64,000 bases of DNA from Cyathus striatus. Its lineage: Eukaryota; Basidiomycota; Agaricomycetes; Agaricales; Nidulariaceae. Position numbers and translations under genes: made by a program. The notes beneath the pieces are model-generated. The model was not told the DNA's origin and did not search any database. It saw nothing but the letters and a program-made list of their open reading frames with translations. Positions within the stretch are counted from its first letter, which is position 1. Each line of letters starts with the position of its first letter. The DNA lies in NCBI GenBank assembly GCA_025738555.1, contig JAOVFP010000006.1, positions 4,588,001 to 4,652,000 on the forward strand, in the 5' to 3' direction. Positions 21,683 through 34,240 of this stretch are shown here, in pieces.

Positions 21683-23113
21683 ATGATTTCACAATTACCT
21701 CTAGATGTTGCTGGAGTGCTGTCTATATGGTTGGAGGTGACTCGATCATTATTCGTACGAAATCAGTTTTTAACCATTTTCTGCAGGTTTTATTATACGG
21801 TGTGCAGATAATTAGGTATTATTGATTGTCATTACTTACCATTCACAACGTCATAGGCATATACTGCAGCCTTTTCTTTGAATCACTGTACATAATGATC
21901 AAGAAGCGAATAACAAGGACGCGACCAGCTAAGGCATGCCGTTTCTCATTCGATTGTCTTGTTGTTTGATATTTTTGCACTAGGTCTTCTTCACTGTCTC
22001 GATATTTATGTTTGTGTTAGCCACAATACACGTCGGTATGTCTAGTTTCATTTAATTTAATCTCCAGCTTTTAAGAACATTCATCAGGTCTCAATCTATA
22101 CAGACTTCTGCGAGGGTATGTCTGGCTAAGAGACACAGTTGGACCAGAAAATTATTTTCTTGATCTGGGAAGATGGGACAACATCCTGCATGATCTTATT
22201 AATGCTTTGATTACTTGGTGTGCCGATTTTCTAGTGGTGAGCATTATATTTGATTGAAACTTGTGTCTAGTGTGATATCAGCGGAGTTAGATATATCGCT
22301 GCTTCATTGTATGGAGCAACAGCTTCTATATTATTGTTATTCCTACAGTCCTTTTGTGTATGAGCGTTGGTAAGCACATTCATACATGTTCATATGCCAT
22401 TTGAAGAACATCTATGTCAGTTGCAAATAGCGTGGCATTGCATCTCTTTACCAAAGTCCCTCTAGGAACCATATTTAGCCCGACATTGGTGCATTGGATG
22501 AACACAATTTACACCCTTGCCTTCGTTCAGAACACCATTACTACCGGTCTCATCGCATATAAAATTTGGGATCAAGATCGTCGCTCAACGTCTATGGGCG
22601 TACGCTCTCGCGGTCGCGAGTCTAGTCTCGTCCCGATAATACGCATCATTGTGGAAAGCGCCTCCATATACCTAGTTGTGCTTTTGATTTTGATTGTCTT
22701 ATATTCCATGGGACATAACGGTCAATTTGTCATGCAAGAGGCAGTTGTACCCACAGTTGGTACGTTATTTAGCAGCGTTCGATAGTCTATGTACCTAATC
22801 TCCCTGGGAAGGCATCGTCTTTACCCTGATGACCGTGCGGTTTGCCATGCGCTCAAGCAAGATTCTCATGTCAACCGCAGGGCCCACAAGAGATAGAAAC
22901 TCACTATCCTTTGATCGTCACCTTCCACCGACGACCATGGGTACCACCTTGTCAAAAGATATCCCTCCGACTTCCGAGAGTGGAAATGAGACGAGAATGG
23001 AGTTTGTGATTTACCCGAGATCCGCGGCGTCTGAGAACTATTCCGACTCTCATACTAACGACCCTGGTCCAGGGCTTCCGTTAACCCCTAAGGTCTATGT
23101 AGATGCTGCATAG
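21683..23113 (+). CDS. Multi-pass integral membrane protein, fungal seven-helix-like family
   Basis: A seven- to eight-exon gene. Exon 1 is 21683-21736 (MISQLPLDVAGVLSIWLE), and exon 2 (21787-21815) continues VLLYGVQII. Later exons give SLFFESLYIMIKKRI; VFFTVSIFMFVLATIHVGLN; WLRDTVGPENYFLDLGRWDN; ITWCADFLVDIYRCFIVWSN; VPLGTIFSPTLVHWMNTIYT; QNTITTGLIAYKIWDQDRRS; VESASIYLVVLLILIVLYSM; VPTVGIVFTLMTVRFAMRSS. A hydrophilic tail follows, ending KVYVDAA and TAG. The pattern of helices and the LVPIIRIIVES and QNTITTGL motifs match a large uncharacterised family common in mushrooms. Its function is unknown; transport or sensing is a guess. No lesions seen, so probably functional. The start is the least certain part. 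Confidence 0.78.
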
Positions 23114-23394
23114 ATGGACATTGCATATATTTTTCGTTGTAAAACGAGACTGATTCATAAAAGAATGTTTAAAAGTGGTCAACCCTCCCTCCCTCATGAT
23201 CTCCGCCTGACGGGAAAACTCTCTAACGAAGTAAACTGGCAGCTCTTTATGCATAAGTATGTCTTACTGCTCAGCAAAAATGAAGGGAAAATATTTTGAA
23301 ATAAATATTAACTCATGACAACCGATACAATGTAAGTATTTCCTGCGCACTTATCATGCATCACGAAATTACACATCTACATCCCGTTTCTTGC
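23114..23394. other. Intergenic gap between convergent genes
   Basis: About 280 bases between the stop of the membrane protein (plus strand) and the stop of paralogue A (minus strand). It should hold both 3' ends. No further feature seen. Confidence 0.5.
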
Positions 23395-24708
23395 TCATCG
23401 GGAGAACTTAATGAGAACAGCCTTCCCCTCACTAGTCACTTCAAAAGTAAGCGATTTATGTTAGGTTTCTCTGAAATAAAAACTTACTAATCTCTCGTAA
23501 CACTTGTTCAGGTCTATGAAGTCGTCCTGAGATATCTTTTATTCTCGTTCTTTGCAAATTATGATTTCTTTGTTCAGCGTCAGGGAGATCTGTAATGGCT
23601 TCTTTAACTGATTATGTTAATGTTGAATGAAATAAAACCGACCATTCTCCAGTTGATACATCGCATTCCTGTTAATTGTAACTGGGCAAAGTGAATATAA
23701 CATATTATAATATAAATTCACTAATTATCTTACCTTCCGACATTCCCCATTGTTCATTGAATATCTGTGGATACCGCACTTTCAACTGCGAAACCTAGCT
23801 TACTACATGAGAAATCATCTATTTTTTCGGAGGAGCAAAGACTTACAACGTGTACGTAATCGACGTACTGCGCCTTAAGGGATTTCCAGGAACTAATGAT
23901 CATATCGTCCCTCAGCGTGGAAAAATTTATGTGGGAGGAGGTTTCGCTGCAGAGCGTAATGAGGTTGATGACATATGAAAAAGAAGATATCGTACTTATC
24001 TATTATCCATGTCCACCAATCTATGAGGTCCGAAATTCGACTGCGGAATAATTCGAAAGCATGAACTCCTTCTTGTAGCCGGACAGTCGCGAGACGGACT
24101 AAAATATTTACCGTAAATTCTTAGCATTTAAAAGACATAAGGAACCATTTACTGCTCTCGTATTCAGTTATTGCATTATTTTCATTCGCTTCATTGAGCT
24201 TAAGTAAACAGGACGACAACAGCTATATAATGGTTTAGAATGATAACTGTCATTCTTTCGCGAGACCACTTACTGTATCCAGCTCTCTTTCCACGGCGTT
24301 CAACATTTTGACAGCTGACATTGCCTTCTCCCGACTGCGATTTGCTAATCTAATCATCCCGACAAGATATTGCTGTATTTCCTCAGGGTCGTATGATTCG
24401 CTCCTCACATATTCGCAAAGATCAATCACTTCTCCAGAAGCAGTATATCCAATTTCCGCTGCCTCAGTTCCCTTTTGAACAGCATGTGCGTATTTTGAGA
24501 GAAGGGCGAGTAGCTCCCGAAAAATTCCTAGGCTTTCACTATGAAATGTTTGTTCAAGTCCTGATGTCTTCAGTAAGAATATAAATACTTACGGGATTTT
24601 CAATCGAAAAAGACCATCCAGCAAATCAGCAGAGCTTCGAGTTGAATAGTGCAAAGATTCTATGTCCAGCTCCAGAGGGCGTTGAAGTGCGAAGGAAATT
24701 ACAGGCAT
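23395..24708 (-). CDS. Paralogue A of an uncharacterised mostly helical protein family
   Basis: A multi-exon minus-strand gene starting MPVISFALQRPLELDIESL at 24708. Its exons encode SESLGIFRELLALLSKYAHA, TEAAEIGYTASGEVIDLCEY, YLVGMIRLANRSREKAMSAV, RISDLIDWWTW, ISSWKSLKAQYVDYVHV, LKVRYPQIFNEQWGMSEG, EAITDLPDAEQRNHNLQRTR and a last exon ending GKAVLIKFSR and TGA at 23395. The protein is mostly alpha-helical with heptad-like Ala/Leu runs and no signal peptide. The order of motifs (D-[IV]-x-x-L start, A-x-E-x-G-[YF] helix, M-[IL]-x-L helix, WW helix, [NS]WK-x-LQ helix) is shared with genes B and C 11-14 kb downstream. I do not recognise the family. Exon borders are provisional, but no in-frame lesion was seen. 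Confidence 0.65.
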
Positions 24709-24883
24709 GAAGGATAAGTGAAGGAACCCGTTTGCAGTATTTGATGTTCAGCGTTAGGCACAAGTAAGGCATGTCGTTTGTGTCGTATCCTCGTGTAGCT
24801 TGCATGCTACCATAATGTTACCGCGCCATGAGCCTCGACAGTCATCAGATCCGACTGATCGGCGCTTTGAACTACAGTACACA

Positions 24884-26827
24884 TGTCAAGAGGTGACAGA
24901 TCCTCCGATCTTGGACCTCTTCATGCCACGCGAGTGAGACAGCGGCTGCATCGGCGGTCAAAGACGCAAGCGAATACCACTTCGGCACACCTCTCATCCG
25001 AAGTGCTGAATATCAGAATACTTAGTACTGTAAGTACTTGTAAGTTATCAATTATCTACTTTACACAATATGTAGCACATATGCATACGTACTAAGCATT
25101 ATTCAAGTAAACTGGAAGAATATAGCAACGGATATAAATAATAAATTCTTGTTTAACAGACTATGTACAATGTATTTGTATTCCTACATGTGGTCCGGTT
25201 GCTGAGTGAAGATAACATGTTAGCATGAACCAAGCTTTACAGCTCTGATAAAACTAATAGTTACATATAAGTATATGTACCAGTACTTTTTTGCGTACGT
25301 GTTTTCAGTTTCCAGACAATATGTATTGTTATGTATGATGTATAGAGTGTGCGTCTATTTATTGATACAGGCGCATGCCATACGAGTGGCCGTTACACCT
25401 TTATTTTGTTCGTTGTCGCTGCACCCATATATATAAGTACAGACAGGTATTAGTGATATGTATATCACTACTTCTATACTTTTATGTTTGAAATTTCTAG
25501 AAAAACATGATATGGTGCACTTACTCGTCGATGTTCATACCGGCTGTTAGAGTTTGTAGTCCCCTGTTACATCTCGATTGGATCTGAAGATCACGCTAAC
25601 CTCAAATGTACCATCACGTGATCGGTTTGCTCACAGAATGCAACTCGGTTTGAGCGCTATGTTAGCGCTTAGAGGGCGTTTATAAGCTAATCTTCGCGTT
25701 CAACATGTAATAAGCTATGTAGTGTAGATATGATACGAGCATATATCTCACCCTTCGAAAGAACATAGCTTAACGTAATTTTAAATAAAATCAGGAGTAT
25801 TGTTTAGTAAAATGTTATAATAATATAAATAATACTTTGGTGCAACTTAATAATGCCGCCTTCAAGTTGTAAGTAGCAAGCTAATGTATAGTTGTTAATT
25901 AAGGTCCGATATAGCCGTTAGAAAGTTTGTAACGTCTCGCGGATGGAACGTAATATATATGAACAAAAATAAGTACTGTAGTGAAGTGTTATTTGTAAAA
26001 TTTAATGATAGGCGGCGTGTGTAGAGAAAAAGTACATACTTAATGTCTTTGTAAACGTGCATGTACCTTTACACCGTGTGGGTATCTTTTTCTTAAATTA
26101 CTATAAATTGATTTAATGTACACGCTAAATTTAACAGAACTTTCCATACATTCCTCTCATTATTATGATGGCCAAAATATATTAATGAGTTTAAGAAGAT
26201 AGATAGTGCTAAAACAACGACCCCATCATGTTTAATGGCTAAAGCAACACACCAAAAAATAGCAGGAGCATCCGCCACGTACCCACTAACAAAAAAGACA
26301 TAAAATTAATCAAATAGGCAACATACATGGCTCTCAGCCCACATACTTCCTATGTTTTACAATAATGCTACTAATTACTTAATGAGTGGTTCGCCACCAA
26401 CTGAGCTGGATGGTGGGAAGCGAATATCTGCAGTGGCGCTTACCATTTTGGGCTTATCGAGATGTAACAGGGGACTCAACACCGCGGCTGTTATGCTCAT
26501 CTCATGTTTTCTCAATGGCTTCAACGATCTGTATACGGTCCACATGATTTTATATTTTTTCGAGGTCAACAAATGTACTTAATTCAGCATATTTAACACT
26601 TAGAACATGTACTGGAGAATTTCCAAGTACAATAACCTGGAGAACACAAGTAAGTATACAGGACATATTTCTTACTCGAAAGGCGTACTCCAGCCAGCAC
26701 TAGCCGACAGCTCTTTCGCGCGTGCCGTCCTGCCGAACATGGCACTAAACCTACTCTGTAGAGCCCCCCCCACTCACTAGCTGACATCATAGACGTACGG
26801 GATCGGAGGATCTGTCACCTCTTGACA
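24884..26827. repeat. 1.9-kb segment bounded by inverted repeats
   Basis: TGTCAAGAGGTGACAG followed by ATCCTCCGATC at 24884-24910 recurs perfectly in reverse complement at 26801-26827. Weaker similarity extends about 25 bases further inward (to a shared GTGAG). The inside is AT-rich with many TAAGTACT-like words and no supported gene. This looks like a non-autonomous DNA transposon. No convincing target duplication is seen (at most CAC on both sides), so the family is open. Confidence 0.6.
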
Positions 26828-27147
26828 CACGTATTAACAACCGAATAGTGCTGCCCAAATATGTCAATCGGTATGTTACTATTAACTTACAGAGGACCCT
26901 CGAAAATCCCGGTGGAACTTAGATTTCAGAATGGGGGTTTGTGTCCGGATGGATTTTCGGAAAATTTGTCTAGATTTGTCCGGAAAGCGTCTAAGTGTGC
27001 CCCCCCAACCATAGGTTTGTCCGGATTTTGCGTTCTAAGTTCAAAAATGCGTCATTTTCTCAATTTTCTTCGCTGTATCGCAAAATAATAGCTTTTAGTA
27101 TAGATGATATATACATGAATATATAAAAGTGTTACCCTTCTTCATCT

Positions 27148-27780
27148 GGGCCGACAGTTTTTAACGGTACGCACGGTACTGAACGGTACTCGATGTACCG
27201 TGCATGTACCGTGCAGTACTGATTAGTACCGTAAATGTACCGTGCATACTGTACATACTGCAAAACCGATACTAATTTACGGTATAAATTGTAACTTAAA
27301 TAAGCTATGTAAAATCAATTAAATACTTATTTATTATGCTATAACACTGGTTAATGAGGGTATAATATATGGGTTATCAAGATTCTTCTTGTATCTTTGC
27401 TCTCATATGCCCAATGAATTTAAGTATAGTAGTGTGCTCATAGTATAATTAGGTATTGCTGCTGTACAATTGAGCTTACCACACATGATACTAATAATCA
27501 TAACATTTCTCATCAATTAAAATGAAAAAAATTGAATTAAGATTTACTTGGAGAAAATTGTAAGTTTCATATATTGTAATGACATATATTTATTTAATGT
27601 GGTACCGTGCATAAGTACCGTGCATACTGTGAAAGTACCACGCACTGCCACAATGTACCGTGCAAGTACCATACACATCAAAAATCACGTACCGTGCAGA
27701 TACCATGCACAAAAATCTGTACCATACAGTACCGTTCATCAACAAAATACTGTAAATTGGTACCATAAAGTACTGTGCAT
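27148..27780. repeat. GTACCGTGCA subterminal repeat array, left side
   Basis: Dense short repeats of the type GTACCGTGCA, GTACCATACA and CATACTGTAC at about 27168-27260 and 27600-27780. The matching array on the right lies at 32010-32115 and 33200-33320. These are probably binding sites for the transposase of the middle element; hAT-2 inserted in one of them (CTGTGCAT). Confidence 0.75.
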
Positions 27781-30700
27781 TAGTGTTGCCGCGGCTCGGC
27801 TAAGGTTCAGCTAGGCTCGGCTACTCCTCAGCTCGGCTGTTTTGGGGCTCAAGAGCCAAAAATAGCTGATTTATCGGTTCGGTTTAGCTCAGCTCAAGGC
27901 TAGCCAACGGCTACTTTCAGGTTCATGATCAACTTCTATAAATGTATAGTAAATTGTCAACAAATCGTAGTCCTATGCATCGTCGTCGTGATCATCATGC
28001 AGTAAACTACTTAAGAATGCACTAATGTCCTCAGGTACCTTTTTTTCTTCATTCATAATATTCTCAATGATCTTGGTCTCGTCCTGTCTTGAAGTCCCTT
28101 CCGTAAAGTTCAACTGTGAATTACCATGTTTACGAGAAAATTTGATCATTTGTAATGCTTCCATCAGTTTTGGGCTGATACGGTTTCGTCGTTCTGTCAT
28201 AGTTTCCTTTGCAGATGAGAACACTCTCTCACAAGGAACAGCGGACCCTTGAATGGGTAGAATGTCAAGGGCAAGTCGGAAAATTGTTGGGTATCTGAGA
28301 TGATTTTCCTATAAATAAAATTAGTGACACAATTTATACAAATACTCAAGAGCACTAGTTACCTGCCAGAAAGCGAGAATAGTGGAGCTAGATTGAGTAT
28401 CAAGGAAGTATGATTCAACCTCAGCTTGAAGACTCTGTGGTTTAGAATGTCTACTGTAATGATCATCATCAAGCTCCAGAATCATGTCAGCACGAGCAAG
28501 ATCATCTAAGTCAGATTCATTGGAATCCATGTTGTCAAAACTGAAGTCAGAATCATATGGATCATAATAAGTATCTTGTTTTCTGCGTGCTGGTGTCTTT
28601 ATATTTGCAGAAGTGCGATATTTTCGAAGCTAAGGAACAATTAATTAGGAAGAAAGAAATATAATATGTAAAATGACGAACTGTGTCAATAAAAAGCTGT
28701 TTCACCGAATCTACTTTGTTCGGCATATTTATTTCAATCCACTTGAGTTTGCTGGCAGGATTGAGAACTATAATCATGAGTTGATAAATAGGTATGAAAA
28801 ATGAAAAGATTATTAGAATTAATACATACTTAAAGAAAATAGGTAAGCAGGTACAACATTAGTGCGCTGATTATAGTCCTGTAGTTTTTTTATACCCGCA
28901 TTGATAACACTTTCATATATAGGCATGCGATCCTTGAGCTTTGTCCATATTTTAATCATCGCATTGAAAGATGGCAGTGCATGACATAGTGTTGGTGTCT
29001 TTTCAGCAGAAAGCTTCTGTTGAAATGAGTGTGGCACCTGTAATAGTAATGTATTATCAGTACTTATTCATATCATAAATTCATGCCTATTATTTACCCC
29101 AAGTATTGCAGCATATGACCTGAGTACTTCCCAATCGTTATTTGTGAGGACATAGTCCTCCAATTCACGAGATAAATACTGGTCAATTCCCTATTCATTT
29201 AGAACATTAATTATGTGAAGAATTTTAGTCAATAACACCTGCACACCTTTCGAACAGTTAATGCCCTTTCTATCATTAAATAAGTCGAAGACCATCGTGT
29301 ACTAACATCACGTAGTAACTCTAAAACCGGATAATTTGGTATGTTGATCAGGGTCTTCCGAAAGGCATCTCGTCGATTAGATGATGATCGAATCTAGATG
29401 GAACTATGAAATTTAAGTGAAATATAAAATGATATATCAAATACCTTTCGAATAGCTGCGCGAAGCAAAGCTATAGGGTCACGTTTGCTTCCTGGCTTTG
29501 CTCTATATTCCACAGCATTATCTTCTGCATAACCTAAATCCGTAGCTGCTGATAATACAGCTTGACATGCGAGATTTACGATGTGTGGGAAGCAACTAGT
29601 TATAAATAGAATGTCAGAACTTGCATATCGAAATATTTGAATACGCACCGTACACGCCGCTCAGAGGCATTGAAAGGAATATTGCGCACACGCAAGTCTT
29701 TCTGCAGTGCTTCAACAAATGTATCGTTATTTGAGGCATTGTCTAATGTTACCCAGCCGATCTATGAACATATTAAAAAGATCTTCCAGTAATCTAATAT
29801 ATTATCATACCTTAGATGCGATTTCAAGTCGATCAAGAATATATAGAAATGCGCCAGATAGATGAACTCCAGTATGACGACCAGGTACACGATGAAATCC
29901 TACTAAATCAGATCGAAGATTTAATTTATAATGCATTCCTTCAGAGGTCTGCTCTGTCTTGACTTCGATGCAATGGGCAGTTACAGCCATGAACGGAGAA
30001 AGGTTTTCATCTGACCATAAGTCCATTGTCAGTGAGATAGATCCGATTGTATTCTTCAATAATACATTGAGCTTAATGCGAAAAAATATTTAAAACAGTG
30101 TACTTACTGTTAATTCATCTCTCAAATGATCGAGATGATTATCCCATGTTTCCATAATTTTGTTGCGGAGCTGTGTGCGATGAGGGATATCTTCATCTGT
30201 AAGGTCTTCTCGCAACATTAGGAACAGAGACCGTAGTTTCTCGTTTTCGATCACATTAATTGACTATAATATAAGCATCAGTGTGAGTTAAAACGAGTAT
30301 TGTAAGTACTATAATTCAAATACATACCTGGTCATCTGAAACAACCCAATCAACTAATGCTTCTACAAATGCTTCCTTTGAGAAAGGTTGTCGTTTCGGG
30401 CTGGCTTTGGCAGTGGGATTTTCATTGTGCTTCGCTCGGTGCGCATCAATAAGCGAGTTGATTTCGGCAGTCCTTCCAACCGTAATTTTCAGTTGATCAC
30501 AGGCGGCAATCCAGTGGTCTAAGTGTATGTTTGCCAGATGTCGCCTAAGAATACCAGTAGTTGTAGATAATTTGTAGTGCGAAATCCTATGTGTTGGTTG
30601 TGATTTCTGAAGTAAACTAAAATTGCATCAGATAAACAGATATATTAGATGGTATAGTTACGAGAAAATAAAATAAAACTTGCCTGCAAAAGTGGCACTC

Positions 30701-32009
30701 TCGAAGTACTTCACCTTTTATATTTACTTCTTGGAAGAATGTCTTCACATCATCAGCACCACGGCTCTTCCCTGGACGTTCTCGCTTTGTAAATGCTTGG
30801 CCAGAACGAGCCTTACTGTGTGGACCAGCACGAGGGGACAGTGTCGACGGAGTTGCGACAGTGTTTAAACGCTCGAGCAAAGATGCATCAGCAGAACCAT
30901 CTGAGTCACTATCGTTTGGATCCACTGGTTTGAGACTGAACTGAGGCGTAACCAAGGGCTCCGGGCTGGTGGATGGTTTTTCGAGGAATGGATCCGAATT
31001 GCTGATATTGGTATCAACAGGAGGAGAAATCGGAATGGGTGATGGCACTGGTACAGCATCGGCTTTCGCTTTTTGAGACTGCTTATTTTGAGTAGTTTTG
31101 CGTTTCGGTTTCGCTGGTTCTGCAACAGAGAAAGTGATAAGTCGAAATTAAGGAGCATAGAATAGTATAAAACATGTAATACAGTGGACATACATACCTG
31201 GATTGATTTCGTTGTCATTTCCAGCGGTCTTCATGGCAGCAGCTTTACGAGGAGGCATGAATAGCAAGTGGTAGAGTAGAGCAATAGGGTGTCAGCAGTT
31301 ATTTGCAAAATGTATGCGTGATTCGTTCTGAATTTCATGCTATGCGCTGCCACTTAAATACTTGAAATTTTCGGTATCAAAAAATTACAGTAAAGTACAA
31401 ATTAAAAATCTGAGTCAATACTCTGTACCAGTCCTCAACGTTGCAACTTGCGCATCACAATCGCTCCGCAGCATTGAATTCAACAAGACACGATTACCAT
31501 TGCTAATAGCCATTTTCCTGTGCGCTGGGTATCTGTAGGTGCAATAATAAAATCACCGAGACACGAGTATTGTAGTCAGTAGCCATTTTCCTGTGTACTA
31601 GGTAGCCACAAGGCAGAAATGAGGCAAAACTTGGGCAAAACTGTGGTGCTATTCGTCAGTTTCAAGTACTTGAACTTGAGCAATGATGACATACATGATG
31701 TAACAGGAGCTTTATAGACATATTAATTGAACATGGGGTTGAGATTTGCCTTTCCGTATGGTGGAAATGTGTATGAGCTATAGAATTGGAGGATCGTGAA
31801 CGAAGTGTACTGATGGTTGTCGATTCCTGACTAGTTAGGCGTAAGGAAATCCTTACGTACTCTGGCTTGGTCGGCTCGAGCCTCAGCTAGCCGGCTATTT
31901 CCTGAGCCACTCAAAAATAAGCCGTACTCCATTTTGGAGGCTCAGCTCGGCCAATTTTCGGTTCAGCTCATGCGGCTAGCGGCTTTGAGCTGAGCCCGCG
32001 GCAACACTA
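27781..32009 (-). mobile_element. hAT DNA transposon 2 (apparently intact), with 8-base target duplication
   Basis: The ends are TAGTGTTGCCGCG and its complement, flanked by perfect 8-base duplications CTGTGCAT (27773-27780 and 32010-32017). Subterminal stretches are rich in GGCTCGGCT and AGCTCAGCT motifs. It encodes a complete hAT transposase on the minus strand without detected lesions. It is the innermost and therefore youngest layer of a three-layer nest, and a relative of hAT-1, with which it shares TIR type and exon layout. Confidence 0.92.
27973..31258 (-). CDS. hAT transposase, apparently intact
   Basis: Starts MPPRKAAAMKTAGNDNEINP at 31258 and ends LLHDDHDDDA and TAG at 27973, through about a dozen exons. 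Domains in order: a low-complexity Ser/Pro N-terminus; a BED zinc finger (DDVKTFFQEV, CHFC, then LRRHLANIH) split by a GC-AG intron at about 30600-30690; the hAT core with acidic residues in LTMDLWSDENLSPFMAVTAH and GWVTLDNASNNDTF; CFPHIVNLACQAV; DVSTRWSSTYLMIERAL; and the hATC dimerisation domain (YPTIFRLALDILPIQGSAVP, CERVFSSAKETMTERRNR, then MEALQMIKF). It cuts and pastes DNA at its terminal inverted repeats in the nucleus. No in-frame stop or frameshift was found, so the element may still be autonomous. Confidence 0.88.
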
Positions 32010-32189
32010 CTGTGCATGTACCGTGTGGTGTTGTAAATGTACCATGCAGCATTAGTGTAGTGTCTATCACGATACCACAGTAGATGTATTGGTGATACCT
32101 GACCAACATCATAAATGTACCTTTTAAGAACTCACTCAATTTATGTCAATAAATTAATTGTACTTCTTGTGTATCTACTTCACTCTCAC

Positions 32190-32460
32190 CCACCCTCCCG
32201 CTCAATTTTTCCCACGCCCCCCGCTTATCAATTAAGTATGCTGCTCATCAATGCCGACCTTCCCGCCCATCGTTTCCCACGCATCCGCTTAACAATTATG
32301 TTGCTTAATTGATGTCAGCCTCTCCGCCCATTGTTTCCCACGCCTCCGCTTATCAATTTCCTGCATGATAACCTTCCCGCCCATCGTTTCCCACGCTTCC
32401 GCTAATCATATTCAGTCCCTACTCACTGCTGTCTGCCCCTCTGCTCAATAATTCCCACAG
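32190..32460. repeat. Degenerate tandem repeats inside the middle transposon
   Basis: Four to five copies of a unit containing CCCGCCCATCGTTTCCCACG and CCGCTTATCAATT, spaced about 45-75 bases, near 32191, 32263, 32325, 32370 and 32436. Confidence 0.65.
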
Positions 32461-33392
32461 TATTTCCTTTGCTAAATACTCACCCTCAACATTTCCCACA
32501 TATTTTAGTGTTGCCCACTGCTGCTTATAGCTTTCCATGCTTCATCATTCCATCAATTCATTGTTCCCCACCCTCCGCTTTCACTTTCCCACGCACATAT
32601 TGCGCATTCATTGGACTTTCCCTTAAATTTATAACAAATCAACAGTACATATGCTTCATAAATTATAACTGTAGGATTCACTGTAAAAAATTATTAATTA
32701 TTTCACAGTGAAAATTTGAATTATTTCGCATTTTCATATGATTACCCTTTCTTATAATACCTAAGGTACACCATAATGTATAAATTAAAACATATTACAT
32801 ATATTACAAAAAGATTCAAGAGAAAATATTAAATACTGAGCTAAATAATGCGAAATTACTTGCTCACTGTTGAGGATGATGATGATGAAGAGTGCCCATC
32901 AACACATCACCCATCAATAAGTGTGGCGGCCCTGAGGAAAGTGAGTTTGATGGCATTGATGAATGTCAATGACAGCAATTGCAAACATTGACAAAGGTGA
33001 GAAGAAGTGTGGGAAATTTTGAACAATGCAAAATGTTGAAGGAAATGGTGGGCGGGGGGCCAGACAAAGGGGAGATAGGAGAGCAGTGTAGAGTAGTTTT
33101 GAAATAATACTCCATTAATTACAGAATTTTCATGCTCAGTTAATATATGGTACAATAATTTTGATTCAATACTCTGGTTATCACAGAATAATATTGCTCC
33201 AATGATGTACCGTGCATAACCAAAAATGTACCATACATTGTACCATGCATACCGTAAATAGTACCATACAATTTTTGATGTACTGCACAGTACCATGCAG
33301 TGTACCGTGCAGTACCATTAAAAACCACTAGCCCTCTTCATCTGAATCGACATTCTTCTGTTTTCGAGAATTGAAAGCCTTGAGTGCCACAT

Positions 33393-34240
33393 TTAATTGC
33401 TTTGTTTGAGAATTAAGTGATGAAACATAGTCATATACTCTGTATCCAAAGCCATACCCCCATCAGGCTGGACTGTAATGACAGAAGGCAGGAGGACCAC
33501 CAAAAACTGGATTGATGAGATGAGCTGAAAATGGTGTGTGTAAAGGAGAACAGTAGCCTGAGGAAATGCAGTAAAATGATTAGCAATACTGTTCTCGAAA
33601 ACCTGTACACCAAGATTGGAAATGGCTGATATTTTTGATGAATCTGTAACAGCCGCATGCTTTCCATTCTTGCCCGCCATTTTGGAATACATAGTGATCA
33701 CTGAGACAGTTATTAGTCCTGTCGAGTTTTGAAGCAAATAAATAATATTCAACTCACCTTTGCCAATATGAAGACCATGAACTGTTAAAACGAAAGCAAA
33801 ATCATCTAACTGAAGTGGATGTAATGCTGTAACTTGGGCTTCTTTGATAACATCAAGTATGTCAGCGGTAATATAAGCCCCAGTGAAAGCATTTCTTTGC
33901 ATGGTTAAGGCCTATATCAATCATGTGGAGTGATCAGTATTCACTGAGAATGTGTATCTTGTAGAGCTAACCTTCTTTACTACTTTCTTTGCTGCAGCTG
34001 CAGCATTTGCCGCATTCACTGGTGCAATAGTTGGCATTAATTTTCCAGAGATAAGTCCATCGCATCCTCTGCTAGCTGGTTCCCTCCAACTATGTGCTCA
34101 CTCAAGACCAGTCCCTACACTAAACTTTCCTTGCTCTTCCTTCAAAACTTGCTGCATCTCGCGCCTAATTTCAATTATGGTCTGCTCTGATTTTGCCGTT
34201 TTCGAAAGTACTGTTTATCGAGTATGAACACCAAGAGCTG
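33393..34240 (-). pseudogene. Degraded gene of unknown function within the outer transposon
   Basis: On the minus strand the reading continues across several short exons. The upstream part has a coiled-coil-like stretch (IIEIRREMQQVLKEEQGKF), then ARGCDGLISGKLMPTIAPV and an Ala/Lys-rich run. The exon starting MQRNAFTGAYITADILDVIK at 33902 ends GLHIGK and joins, across a GT-AG intron of about 55 bases, VITMYSKMAGKNGKHAAVTD and ISNLGVQVFENSIANHFTAF. Codons look conserved, but a TGA breaks the upstream exon near 34110. I do not recognise the family. It may be cargo of the outer transposon. Confidence 0.45.

Larger units (their letters stand above)
27148..33334. mobile_element. Middle layer of nested transposons (9-base duplication TCTTCATCT)
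   Basis: The ends are GGGCCGACAGTTTTTAACGG on the left and the complement of GGGCTAGTGGTTTTTAATGG on the right. Perfect 9-base duplications TCTTCATCT lie at 27139-27147 and 33335-33343. GGG ends with a 9-base duplication suggest a Mutator-like element. Both subterminal regions are packed with GTACCGTGCA and GTACCATGCA variants. Without hAT-2 it would be about 1.95 kb and non-coding, so it is a non-autonomous element. Confidence 0.8.
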
